Source of the DNA: an uncultured Dyadobacter sp.
GTDB lineage: Bacteria; Bacteroidota; Bacteroidia; Cytophagales; Spirosomataceae
Direction: 5' to 3'
Length of the DNA: 64,000 nt
Assembly: GCF_946482605.1 (NCBI RefSeq)
Contig: NZ_CAMLSE010000024.1
Coordinates: forward strand, 1 to 64,000
Position 1 is the stretch's first letter; each line of letters begins with the position of its first letter. The translations under genes were made by a program, and so were the position numbers. The notes under the pieces were generated by a model. That model saw nothing but the letters and a program-made list of their open reading frames with translations. It made no database searches and was not told the origin of the DNA. Below are positions 42,793 to 52,000 of this stretch, in pieces.

Positions 42793-44169
42793 TTAAATCT
42801 GTTCGAAATACCGCTTACGCTCCCAATCCGTGACGGCGGTATCGTATGCCCTTTGCTCGGTTTTGAAAAAATGCGTGTAATGCTCCACTACTTCCGGTCC
42901 GAATGCCGCTTTTGCAAATGGGCTGTGTTCGAACAATGTGATCGCTTCCGCCAGCGTGTAAGGCACGCGCGGCAAATGCGCTGCCGCATAAATATCGCCG
43001 ATAAAGCATTCGGGTGGTTCGATACGGTTGCGGATGCCGTCGAGACCTGAGGCCAGCGAGGCTGCAAATGCAAGATAAGGATTGCAATCCGCTCCCGGGA
43101 TACGGCATTCGATCCGCAGGCTCGCGCCGCTTCCCACCACCCGGAACCCGGCCGTGCGGTTGTCATAACTCCACGCCAGGCGCGTGGGTGCCCAGGAACC
43201 ATCGACAAATCGCTTGTAGGAGTTGATAGTAGGTGCATAAAACGGCATGACGTCGGGCACATGTTTAATCCATCCCCCCAGGAACCAGCGAAAAATATCG
43301 GAGCCTTTTACCGGCCCGAATTCCTGGTTACCATCAAAGATATTCTTCCCGTCCTTCCATAAACTCATATGAATGTGGCTGCTGGAACCCGCCTGATCCG
43401 TGGCAAACTTCGCCATAAACGTCACCGAAACGCCCATGGCGTCCGCTACTTCTTTCAAACATTGCTTATAAATAATATGATTGTCGGCCATGGACAACAC
43501 ATCGGCGTATTTTACATTCAACTCATGCTGACCAAGCCCCCATTCGCCTTTGGAAGTTTCGACGGCTATTCCGGAATTTTTCAGATGCCTGCGCACCACG
43601 GACGTAAACTTTTCATTCCGTGTACCCTGCATGATGTGGTAATCTTCGAGGTAATAACCTGCCGGGATCAGATTTTGGTAGTTTTGCTGAAACGCCTGCT
43701 TATAGCTGTTTTCAAGCAGATAGTATTCAAGTTCCGAGGCGGCGAAGCATTGGATGCCATCATTCCCCATTGAATCCAGTTGTTTTTTCAGGACCGATCG
43801 CGGAGCTATGGATTCCGGCTTGTGCGTTTTGTCATTGTGAACATCACAGATGACGATCGCGGTTTTATCAAGCCAATCGGCGATCCGCAGGGTGGCCAGG
43901 TCGGGGACCAGATGGAAATCGCCGTAACCCAGTTCCCAATTGGCATAACGATAGCCGGGAATGGGATCCATTGCCATGTCCGTCGTAAGCAGATAGTTAC
44001 ATCCATGCGTTCCGGACTGTATCACCGAATCCAGAAAATAATCAGCGTCCACCCTTTTGCCCATCATCCGGCCATAATGGTCCGTAAATGCTACGACAAC
44101 TGTCTCGATCAATCCCTCTCCTACCTTTGCCGAAAGTTCGCTTTGTGTCAGAAATCCTTTTGTACTCAT
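42793..44169 (-). CDS. Glutamine synthetase family protein, probable gamma-glutamylamide synthetase (PuuA-like)
   Basis: The 458-residue protein has the GS catalytic domain: ASELEYYLL (metal Glu), GQHELNVKYADVLSMADNH (Glu and His ligands), SSSHIHMSLW (metal His and ammonia-tunnel region), and ATP/Arg residues in APTRLAWSYDNRTAGFRVVG and RIECRIPGADCNPYLAFAA. The N-terminal beta-grasp is short, and the protein lacks the adenylylation loop of GlnA. This pattern fits gamma-glutamyl polyamine/ethanolamide synthetases, not ammonium assimilation. With ALDH and GATase genes downstream it fits a glutamylated-amine catabolic route; confirmation would need homology search. Confidence 0.85.
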   Translation of the reverse strand: MSTKGFLTQSELSAKVGEGLIETVVVAFTDHYGRMMGKRVDADYFLDSVIQSGTHGCNYLLTTDMAMDPIPGYRYANWELGYGDFHLVPDLATLRIADWLDKTAIVICDVHNDKTHKPESIAPRSVLKKQLDSMGNDGIQCFAASELEYYLLENSYKQAFQQNYQNLIPAGYYLEDYHIMQGTRNEKFTSVVRRHLKNSGIAVETSKGEWGLGQHELNVKYADVLSMADNHIIYKQCLKEVADAMGVSVTFMAKFATDQAGSSSHIHMSLWKDGKNIFDGNQEFGPVKGSDIFRWFLGGWIKHVPDVMPFYAPTINSYKRFVDGSWAPTRLAWSYDNRTAGFRVVGSGASLRIECRIPGADCNPYLAFAASLASGLDGIRNRIEPPECFIGDIYAAAHLPRVPYTLAEAITLFEHSPFAKAAFGPEVVEHYTHFFKTEQRAYDTAVTDWERKRYFEQI

Positions 44170-44197
44170 CAGAAAGGGTTAGTTTACAGCTTATATC

Positions 44198-44821
44198 TTA
44201 TCGCAACTTTTCAACCTTGGTATTTAACGGAAACTTGATCACTACCTTTTTCCCCGACGCTTTTTCCAGCATCGGTGTCAGTATCTTCCTCGCATTCACT
44301 TCCGTTTGTTCAAGGATCCCCATATCGAGCGCCGATTTCTGGATCTGTTTTTCAGCCTGCTTATAGGCTTCCTGAACCAGCTTTGCCTCATCGGTGAACG
44401 CGTATTCGGTATTGTAAACTTTTGATTTGCTGTGATCTATTTTAAAAACACACAACTCGGGCTCCGGCATGTTCACGACCAATGTCTCGTCGTCGGAGCT
44501 AATGTCTTCCATTGAAATTTTAGCCAGATCCACACAGCCAATCGCCTCTCCCTGCACGATCAGAATGGCTTTCGCATTCGGCAGCCACATTTTTACAATT
44601 TCCTGTTCCACTACATCTTTGAAATTGTACTTGACAACTTCCAGTTTCCCCATGGAACTGATCTCCTGCAATACGACGGTATGCATCGTTTCTGTTTCAT
44701 TTTCCCCAGTTAGCCAACCGGGCAGCCCGCTGCCGGAGCGAAAGCCTGACCATAATGCATGAATCCCCGCCAGCAACAAAATGAGCACCAGCAGGCGCAC
44801 CAGCCATGATATGAGCCGCAT
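44198..44821 (-). CDS. DUF4230 domain protein, single-pass membrane-anchored
   Basis: The 207-residue product has one N-terminal hydrophobic helix (LVRLLVLILLLAGIHALW) and then a DUF4230-like domain: LQEISSMGKLEVVKYNFKDVV, VQGEAIGCVDLAKI, VVNMPEPELCVFKIDHSKSKVYNTEY, and a C-terminal amphipathic helix with the end KKVVIKFPL. The family is widespread in Bacteroidota and function is unknown. It lies 3 bases behind the symporter gene and 28 bases before the GS gene, so the three are probably co-transcribed. Confidence 0.83.
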   Translation of the reverse strand: MRLISWLVRLLVLILLLAGIHALWSGFRSGSGLPGWLTGENETETMHTVVLQEISSMGKLEVVKYNFKDVVEQEIVKMWLPNAKAILIVQGEAIGCVDLAKISMEDISSDDETLVVNMPEPELCVFKIDHSKSKVYNTEYAFTDEAKLVQEAYKQAEKQIQKSALDMGILEQTEVNARKILTPMLEKASGKKVVIKFPLNTKVEKLR

Positions 44822-44824
44822 AAG

Positions 44825-45868
44825 CTATTGTTTTAGTAAAATGCCTTCTGTTTCCTCCGCCTCCCGGGCCATCCGCTGTGCGATAATACTCGCCGCGATC
44901 AGCTGTAATGCATGGTAGATCATGATCGGCAACAGCATCAGTCCCGCTTCCGCACCTGAAAACAGCACCTTTGACATCACCGCACCCTGTACGAGCGATT
45001 TCTTGGAGCCGCAGAAGACGGCGGTTACATTGTCCTGGCGGCTGAAATGCAAAAGCTGGCCAATAAAAGTCAGCAGAAAATAGATCCCGAAAAACAGCGC
45101 AAGCATTCCTGCTCCTAAAAATACAATTTCTTTCCATCCCATCGAATCGAAGAGATGCTCTCCGAACGACTCGGCAAAAGAAGTATATACGATGAGCAGG
45201 ATCGACGACTGATCGAAGTAGCGGATGTATTTTTTATTACGCTCCGCCAAATGGCCCCAGCGCCTGTTCAATGCAATGCCGGCAAATACTGGTATTAATA
45301 CTTGCACCGCCAGTTTTCCGACTACCGAGAGCAGATCAAATTGTCCCTGGCCTGCGTTTCCCGGGCTAGCGTGCCCCGGCCCGCCATCGAGCACCAGCCC
45401 CATCCACAGGGGCGTCATAAAAACGCCGATCAGGCTCGAAATACTCGCATTGAAAATCGCCGCCGGAACATTGCCCCGTGCAATGGAAACCATTACAACA
45501 GACGACGACACCGTAGAAGGCAATGCAGTAAGGAAGAAAACTGCTACCCACAAATTCTGCCCTTCGCCGCTATGGAAAAACGGTCGGAAAGCCAGCGCGA
45601 TCAGAGGAAACAGCAGGAAGGTCGACAGATGCACCATGACATGCAGCCGCCAGTTGACCAGCCCCGCCTTCAATTTTTCAGGGCTCAGCCTGAGTCCGTA
45701 AAAGAAGAATATAATGGAAACGGCATAGGTAGAAACAGTCGAAAGATGAAGCGGACTATCTTTCATTCCGGGCCCTGGCCAAAGCCACGCGAGCAGGATC
45801 ATACTGAGCAATGCAAGCATGAAACCATCCAAACCCGCTTTCCTGGCTGTATCGAGAAATTTACGCAT
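44825..45868 (-). CDS. Bile acid:sodium symporter family protein (SBF-like, YocS type)
   Basis: The 347-residue product has about ten membrane segments. It has the SBF-like domain: YAVSIIFFFYGLRLSPEKLKAG, TALPSTVSSSVVMVSIARGNVPAAIFNASISSLIGVFMTPLW, and CGSKKSLVQGAVMSKVLF with residues of the crossing region. These proteins move organic anions, often with Na+; bile acids are unlikely in an environmental species. It heads the DUF4230/GS run and is divergent from the GH16 gene. Confidence 0.85.
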   Translation of the reverse strand: MRKFLDTARKAGLDGFMLALLSMILLAWLWPGPGMKDSPLHLSTVSTYAVSIIFFFYGLRLSPEKLKAGLVNWRLHVMVHLSTFLLFPLIALAFRPFFHSGEGQNLWVAVFFLTALPSTVSSSVVMVSIARGNVPAAIFNASISSLIGVFMTPLWMGLVLDGGPGHASPGNAGQGQFDLLSVVGKLAVQVLIPVFAGIALNRRWGHLAERNKKYIRYFDQSSILLIVYTSFAESFGEHLFDSMGWKEIVFLGAGMLALFFGIYFLLTFIGQLLHFSRQDNVTAVFCGSKKSLVQGAVMSKVLFSGAEAGLMLLPIMIYHALQLIAASIIAQRMAREAEETEGILLKQ

Positions 45869-45890
45869 GTTGGGAATTACGTTCAGCCAC

Positions 45891-45904
45891 GTCAGCCGGC
45901 TGAC
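45891..45904. promoter_or_regulatory. Perfect 14-bp palindrome upstream of the symporter gene
   Basis: GTCAGCCGGCTGAC lies 23 bases before the symporter start in the 195-base divergent space with the GH16 gene. It could be an operator for a dimeric regulator. The rest of the space shows no match to a full promoter consensus. Confidence 0.35.
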
Positions 45905-46063
45905 TATTGATTATTTACAAAAAAATGGAAAACTGTCAGAAATAAAACCCCGGACGACGATTAATAGTGTCTTTTTCTTTCAATTTGCTATTTCGGGTAA
46001 ATACGGGAACCGTCTCTCTTTGCTGCATAGCATTCCGTTCCATGCTCCTTAAACTACTTTCAA

Positions 46064-46891
46064 ATGACATTTCTGGACAAATTCCTTTTAACGACCGGCT
46101 TCGTCCTGTTCAGTCTCGCGCCATCAACAGCTCAATGGAAACTCCTTTGGGCGGACGAGTTCGATAGTGAAGGTGCCCCCGACGCAAATGTGTGGCAGCC
46201 GGAAAAAGGGTTTACCCGAAACCACGAGGATCAATGGTACCAAGGCGAAAATGCCTATTGTAAAGGTGGCTACCTCATTATCGAGGCTAAAAAGGAAAGG
46301 GTAAAGAACCCAAACTACGTAGCAGGCAGCACCAACTGGAAGGAAAATCGCGAGTATGCCGAGTACACATCTGCAAGTCTCATAACCCGGGGCAAAAAAA
46401 GCTTTCAGTATGGCCGGTTTGAAATGCGCGCGAAGATTGATACGCGCTCGGGGCTATGGCCTGCATTCTGGACGCTGGGCGAAAAGGGCGAATGGCCCGA
46501 CAATGGTGAGATCGACATCATGGAGTTTTACGGCGGAATGTTGCTTGCCAACCTTGCCTGGGGCTCCAAGGAGCGCTACAAACCGATTTGGAATACCAAT
46601 AAAAAACAGATCAGTACTTTCAACGATCCGGACTGGTCATCCAAATTCCACGTTTGGCGAATGGATTGGGACGAGCATTCAATCAAATTGTATGTGGATG
46701 ATATGTTAATGGCCTCGCAGGATCAGGCAACGGCTGTTAATGCGAAAAACAAAGACATTACGCCCTTCAAGCAACCGCATTACATTCTGCTCGGGCTTGC
46801 ATTGGGAGGCGATAATGGCGGCGATCTGTCAAAAACAGACTTTCCGGCCCGCTTTGAGGTGGATTATGTAAGGGTTTATGAAAAAAAATAG
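46064..46891 (+). CDS. Glycoside hydrolase family 16 beta-glucanase
   Basis: The 275-residue protein has a signal segment (about residues 1-24, ending APSTAQW) and one GH16 domain. The active-site motif is DNGEIDIMEFYG, matching the ExDxxE pattern with nucleophile and acid Glu. GRFEMRAKIDTRSGLWPAFWTLG and WKLLWADEFDSEG are typical of laminarinase-like members. It should cleave beta-1,3 or beta-1,3/1,4 glucans outside the cell. It stands alone and meets the PepSY gene tail to tail with two bases between stops. Confidence 0.93.
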   Translation: MTFLDKFLLTTGFVLFSLAPSTAQWKLLWADEFDSEGAPDANVWQPEKGFTRNHEDQWYQGENAYCKGGYLIIEAKKERVKNPNYVAGSTNWKENREYAEYTSASLITRGKKSFQYGRFEMRAKIDTRSGLWPAFWTLGEKGEWPDNGEIDIMEFYGGMLLANLAWGSKERYKPIWNTNKKQISTFNDPDWSSKFHVWRMDWDEHSIKLYVDDMLMASQDQATAVNAKNKDITPFKQPHYILLGLALGGDNGGDLSKTDFPARFEVDYVRVYEKK

Positions 46892-46893
46892 GC

Positions 46894-48060
46894 TTAACGA
46901 ACGATCAGATCGGGCCTAGCCGTCTGAACTCCTTTCCTGCTCTTTTTGGGCGCTTTCTTCCTCCTTCCCCACCAGATCACAAAACCGGTGACCGGCAGCG
47001 AGGCACAAATCAGACTGGCAAAAAATACCAATATTTTCCCGGGTAAACCGAGAATGGCTCCCGTATGAATGTCATAATTCATGCGGCGAAGCAACTGCGC
47101 AAAGTTCGCGTCGGCGTACTTTCCCGTATAAGGGCCTTCCGCTTTGATTTTTTTGACCGAATACTGATCGAAATAATTGTAATCCACATTGTAGTAAGTC
47201 CCTTCCCTGAAATTCACATAGGAATAAATGGATTCCGCCTTTTCAGTTGGGAATGAGATGTTCAGGCTGGAATATTTTGGATACTCCTTTTGCAATTGAT
47301 ACCAGGCTTTATCCACAGCCTGCATCGGGCTGGTAACCGACGCCGTCGAAACGGTGTCGGAAGGCGGGTTGTAATACACATCCGAACCTTTTCCGCCTGT
47401 GGCCGTATACAAGCCTTGCGAGAACCATTGAAAGCCCCAAACCAGTCCCGTAACCGCCAGGATCACACCGATGGACATGATATAAAAGCCCAGCACATTG
47501 TGCAGATCATAGTTTTTACGTCGCCAGGCCGCATTCCACTTAATGGAAAACCGTTGCTTGGCGGCCGATTTGTTTTTGGGCCACCAAAGCACCATTCCGC
47601 TGATCATCATGAAAAAGAAGACCAATGTCGCAGATGCCGTCACCGGTTGACCGATCTTTTCAGGTAACCAGAGATAATAATGCCCGTGGAGGATAAAATG
47701 GAAGAAATCGTCGTCCTCATTCCAGACGTGCTCCACCTTTCCGGTGTACTGGTTGATGTAGGCTACGTAATAATATTCGGGATCCAGATTGTAAAAACCG
47801 ACCTGTGCATTGCGGTCGGGTGTATCATAGAGTATCCCTTTAGCCACTTTGCCGGGGATCGCCTTTCTGGCAATTTCCGCAAGCTCCGAGGGAGGCAATA
47901 CTTTACCGCCCGTCGGGCCCTTCACGAACATGTAGGGCTGTGTAATGCTTTTGATCTCCTGCTCAAACGCCAGGATACACCCTGTAATGGAAATGATAAA
48001 CACCATAATCCCGGACAACAGGCCCAGGTAGAGATGCAGTTTTCCAATCAGCTTTTTCAT
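46894..48060 (-). CDS. PepSY-associated TM helix domain protein (iron-uptake reductase-like)
   Basis: The 388-residue inner-membrane product has four to five membrane helices: LYLGLLSGIMVFIISITGCILAFEQEI at the N-terminus, then segments near 150, 200 and 345. The PepSY_TM pattern is seen in HLYLGLLSG and the DIHTGAILGLPGKILVFFASL region; DLHNVLGFYIMSIGVILAVTG supplies conserved His. These proteins are often linked to siderophore or haem uptake as ferric reductases. A TTTAGACT box precedes the gene (48081-48095), matching that of mntH and the TonB receptor; this supports iron control. Confidence 0.88.
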   Translation of the reverse strand: MKKLIGKLHLYLGLLSGIMVFIISITGCILAFEQEIKSITQPYMFVKGPTGGKVLPPSELAEIARKAIPGKVAKGILYDTPDRNAQVGFYNLDPEYYYVAYINQYTGKVEHVWNEDDDFFHFILHGHYYLWLPEKIGQPVTASATLVFFFMMISGMVLWWPKNKSAAKQRFSIKWNAAWRRKNYDLHNVLGFYIMSIGVILAVTGLVWGFQWFSQGLYTATGGKGSDVYYNPPSDTVSTASVTSPMQAVDKAWYQLQKEYPKYSSLNISFPTEKAESIYSYVNFREGTYYNVDYNYFDQYSVKKIKAEGPYTGKYADANFAQLLRRMNYDIHTGAILGLPGKILVFFASLICASLPVTGFVIWWGRRKKAPKKSRKGVQTARPDLIVR

Positions 48061-48080
48061 CAGTTTTCGCCCCTTCTATC

Positions 48081-48095
48081 TTATTTAGACTCAAT
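48081..48095 (-). promoter_or_regulatory. DtxR-like box upstream of the PepSY gene
   Basis: On the minus strand AGTCTAAATAA (48081-48091) is identical over 11 bases to part of the first box of the TonB receptor (62125-62135), and the flanking TTAATTG also resembles it with one extra base. It lies about 20 bases before the PepSY start. Confidence 0.55.
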
Positions 48096-48132
48096 TAAGA
48101 CTACGAATATAGGACGAACGATGTGAAATGCC

Positions 48133-48184
48133 AAAAGGGAGGAGAGGGAAGCATGAAACCTTCCTCTCCCCCTCTTCCCCTTTT
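48133..48184 (-). terminator. Purine-rich stem-loop behind the carbonic anhydrase gene
   Basis: GGAGAGGGAAG (48141-48151) pairs with CTTCCTCTCC (48160-48169) with one bulged G, and AAAAGGG (48133-48139) faces CCCCTTTT (48177-48184). On the minus strand it ends in UUUU eight bases past the stop at 48192. It works as a likely terminator and resembles the element at 41681-41779. Confidence 0.6.
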
Positions 48185-48191
48185 AAAAGGA

Positions 48192-48821
48192 TTAAAAATC
48201 ATAGCGGTAAATGCCCTCCACCTTCGTGCCGGGCGGCATGTGTACCAGCGTTTTGATCAGCCCGTCGTGCAGACTGAAAACCCAGCCGTGTAAATGGACC
48301 TCCTGGCCCTGGAACCAGGCATTCTGAACAATGCTTGTCTGAGCCAGATTATGTACCTGCTGGATCACATTCAGCTCTACCAGCCGGTCGAATCGCGTTT
48401 TCTCGTCCTCTATGGCATCCAGTTCGGTCGCATACTTGTCGTATACGTCTTTAATATTGTGGAGCCACCGGTTGATCAACCCGAGATCCTTATGCATCAT
48501 GGAAGCTTTCACACCTCCGCATTGATAATGGCCTACCACCAGGATATGCCTTACTTTCAATACTTCCACGGCATATTGCAACACGCTGAGCATATTCATG
48601 TCCGTATGCACGACCAGATTGGCAACATTACGGTGCACGAACATTTCGCCTGGCTGCGAGCCTGTCAGGTCCTCGGCAGGTACGCGGCTATCGGAACATC
48701 CGATCCAGAGAAAATCCGGCTTCTGATCTTTGGAAAGATCTTCAAAATAATGCTCATCAACGTTGAGCTGTTCTGCGGCCCAGGATTTGTTGGCGGTTAA
48801 CAGGCGATTAATAAGTTCCAT
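48192..48821 (-). CDS. can: Beta-class carbonic anhydrase
   Basis: I take the ATG at 48821 (MELINRLLTANKSWAAEQL), which gives 209 residues like E. coli Can; the longer frame adds sequence without homology. Zinc ligands are Cys42, Asp44 (in GCSDSRVPAE), His98 and Cys101 (in VVGHYQCGGVKASM), at the same numbers as in E. coli Can. The enzyme interconverts CO2 and bicarbonate in the cytoplasm. It is a single gene divergent from ileS. Confidence 0.95.
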   Translation of the reverse strand: MELINRLLTANKSWAAEQLNVDEHYFEDLSKDQKPDFLWIGCSDSRVPAEDLTGSQPGEMFVHRNVANLVVHTDMNMLSVLQYAVEVLKVRHILVVGHYQCGGVKASMMHKDLGLINRWLHNIKDVYDKYATELDAIEDEKTRFDRLVELNVIQQVHNLAQTSIVQNAWFQGQEVHLHGWVFSLHDGLIKTLVHMPPGTKVEGIYRYDF

Positions 48822-48978
48822 AGTCTTTGCTGTTGTAAGATCGCGTTGAATAAGGTGGAGATGCCGGCTTCGGTGCGCTTCCCCGAAATACGATTCAAAT
48901 GCTGCAAGGTAGCATAAATGTGTTGACAAGCCTTATATTCATTCCAAAGCGTACATCCTTTTAGCGGAAAAAAATCCG

Positions 48979-48986
48979 TAATTTTG
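48979..48986 (+). promoter_or_regulatory. -7 promoter element of ileS
   Basis: TAATTTTG fits TAnnTTTG exactly. The leader to the ATG at 49068 is about 75 bases and contains a small CGGC/GCCG hairpin (49039-49050). A -33 TTG at proper spacing is not clear. Confidence 0.55.
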
Positions 48987-49067
48987 CACTCTTAAAATCC
49001 GGAGAGGGTTATCATAATGCCATTTAAATGACCGGTTACGGCGAACGCCGGAAGCTAACAGCCTAAT

Positions 49068-52000
49068 ATGAAATACAACGAATATAAAAATCTGAGTTAT
49101 CCGCAAATCGGTGACGAAGTACTGAAGTTCTGGAAAGACAAAAAGATCTTTGAAGCGTCCGTAGAAACACGCGAAGGCTCCCCCACTTTTACATTTTATG
49201 AAGGCCCGCCTTCTGCCAACGGTACACCAGGCATTCACCACGTGATGGCACGGGCGATTAAGGATATTTTCTGCCGTTACAAAACATTGCAGGGCTTCCA
49301 GGTGAAACGCAAAGGTGGTTGGGACACCCACGGGCTTCCTGTGGAATTGCAGGTTGAAAAGGAACTCGGCATTATCAAGGACGATATCGGCAAGAAAATC
49401 TCGGTGGCGGATTATAATGAGAAATGCCGTCAGACGGTCATGAAATTCACCGACCAATGGAATGACCTGACCGAGAAAATGGGTTACTGGGTCGATCTGG
49501 ACAATCCTTACATTACTTATAAAAGTGAATACATCGAAAGCCTCTGGCATTTGCTGAAAAAGCTGTATGACAAAGGTTTGCTTTACAAAGGTTACACGAT
49601 CCAACCCTATTCGCCGGCTGCCGGAACAGGCCTTTCGTCACACGAACTGAACATGCCCGGCACTTACAAGGACGTAAAGGATACGACCATCGTGGCCATG
49701 TTCAAGGTAAACGATGCCGCGAAATGGGAAGCCTTGGCCGGCTCTGCCGATCTCGACATCCGCATTCTCGCCTGGACCACCACGCCCTGGACGCTTCCTG
49801 CCAACTCCGCATTGACGGTGGGCGGCAATATCAATTATGTTTTGGTCAAAACCTTCAATCCTTACACACACGAGCCTGTGGCCGTTGTGCTCGCAAAGGA
49901 TCTGGTAGGCAAATATTTCTCCGAAAAAGGGCACGACGGCGATTTCGAAGGCTATGCTGCCAGTGACAAAAAGCTGCTTCCCTGGACTGTTTTGAAGGAA
50001 TTTAAGGGTAAAGACCTGGAAGGAATCGAGTACGAGCAGCTTTTGCCCTACGTTCAGCCAACCGTTGGTCCGGCCGAAACACCCGCATTCCGGGTCATCC
50101 TCGGTGATTTCGTGACCACCGAAGACGGTACTGGTGTGGTCCATACCTCTCCTACCTTTGGTGCGGACGACTTCCGTGTAGCGCAGGCGAATGGCATCCC
50201 GGCTATTATGGTGAAGGACGAAAACGGCAAGGAAGTGCCTATCGTCGACCGTCAGGGCCGCTTTGTGAAAGAAATCACTGACTATGCAGGCCGCTTCGTG
50301 AAACCTGAATATTACTCCCAGGCAGAACAAGACGACCCGGAATTCCGCCCGACCGATGTGCTCATCGCTATTAAACTGAAAGAAGAAGGCAAAGCATTCA
50401 AGGTAGAAAAATACGAACACCCTTACCCGCATTGCTGGCGTACCGACAAGCCTGTACTCTACTACCCGCTCGACAGCTGGTTTATTCGTACGACGGCCGT
50501 GAAAGACCGTTTGGTAGAGCTCAACAAAAGCATCAACTGGAAACCCGAAAGCACCGGAACCGGCCGCTTCGGCAACTGGCTCGAAAACCTCGTTGACTGG
50601 AACCTGTCGCGCTCGCGCTACTGGGGCACGCCGCTGCCGATCTGGCGCAACGATTATGGCGATGAAATTTGCATTGGTTCAATCGAAGAGCTGAAAGACA
50701 AGCTGGAAGAAGCCATTATCTCCGGCCACCTCACCCGCGAGCAGGCATTGCATAATTCGGATTACCTGCAAAAACTCGAACATGGCGATTATGATCTGCA
50801 CCGACCGTATGTGGACGATGTGGTATTGGTAGGCAAAACCGGCCATATCATGCACCGCGAACCGGACCTGATCGACGTTTGGTTCGACTCGGGCGCAATG
50901 CCGTACGCACAATGGCACTACCCGTTTGAAAATCAGGAAATCTTCGATAAGGCCTATCCTGCTGACTTTATTTCAGAAGGTGTAGACCAAACCCGCGGCT
51001 GGTTCTTCACATTGCACGCCATTGCGGGCATGTTGTTCGATTCGGTTGCATTCAAAAATGTAGTTTCTACCGGTTTGGTCCTTGACAAGAACGGCAATAA
51101 AATGTCGAAACGCCTCGGCAACGCCGTAGACCCGTTTGCGACTTTGGGACAATACGGCCCGGACGCGACCCGCTGGTACATGATCACCAATGCGGAGCCC
51201 TGGGATAACCTGAAATTCAATATCGACGGCATCGGCGAAGTGCAGCGGAAGTTCTTCGGAACGCTGGTCAATACCTATAATTTCTTCGCATTGTACGCGA
51301 ACCTGGATGGTTACGAATTCCACGAAGCGAATTCGGTGCCTATTGAAAAACGCACCGAGCTCGACCGCTGGATTTTGTCCAAACTGAATACTTTGATCAA
51401 AGAAGTAGGCGAGCAATTCGACGATTACAACCCAACTAAAGCAGGTCGCCTCGTGCAGGATTTTGTGACGGACCAGCTTTCGAACTGGTATATCCGCCTC
51501 AACCGCCGCCGCTTCTGGAACCCATCAGCTGAGCAAGGCGAAGGTTTAACGGAAGATAAAGCCGCCGCTTATGAGACATTGCACCACTGCCTGGTAACTG
51601 TTTCGCAATTAATGTCGCCTATCGCGCCGTTTTTTGGTGAATGGTTGTACAAAAACCTGACAGACAGCGACCGCGAAGCTTCGATCCAGCACAATGCGCC
51701 ATTCAAATATGAGTCGGTACACTTGACTTACTGGCCAAAAATCGAGGCAGAAGTGGTGGATACCGATCTCGAAGAGGCGATGGACCTCGCACAGCGCATC
51801 AGCTCACTCGTGCACTCGATCCGGAAAGGGCACAAGCTTAAAGTTCGTCAGCCCTTGTCCAAAATTCTGATCCCTGTTTTGAGCGAAAAGACGAAACGTC
51901 AGATCGAGCAGGTGGCATACATTATTCTCTCGGAGGTGAATGTGAAGCACATCGAGTTCGTGCACGACGACAGCGGCATTCTGAAAAAGAAAATCAAACC

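Noticed and set aside
48939..49604. A 221-residue minus-strand frame at the start of ileS
   Set aside because: It is the reverse shadow of the IleRS N-terminus, which has unmistakable motifs.
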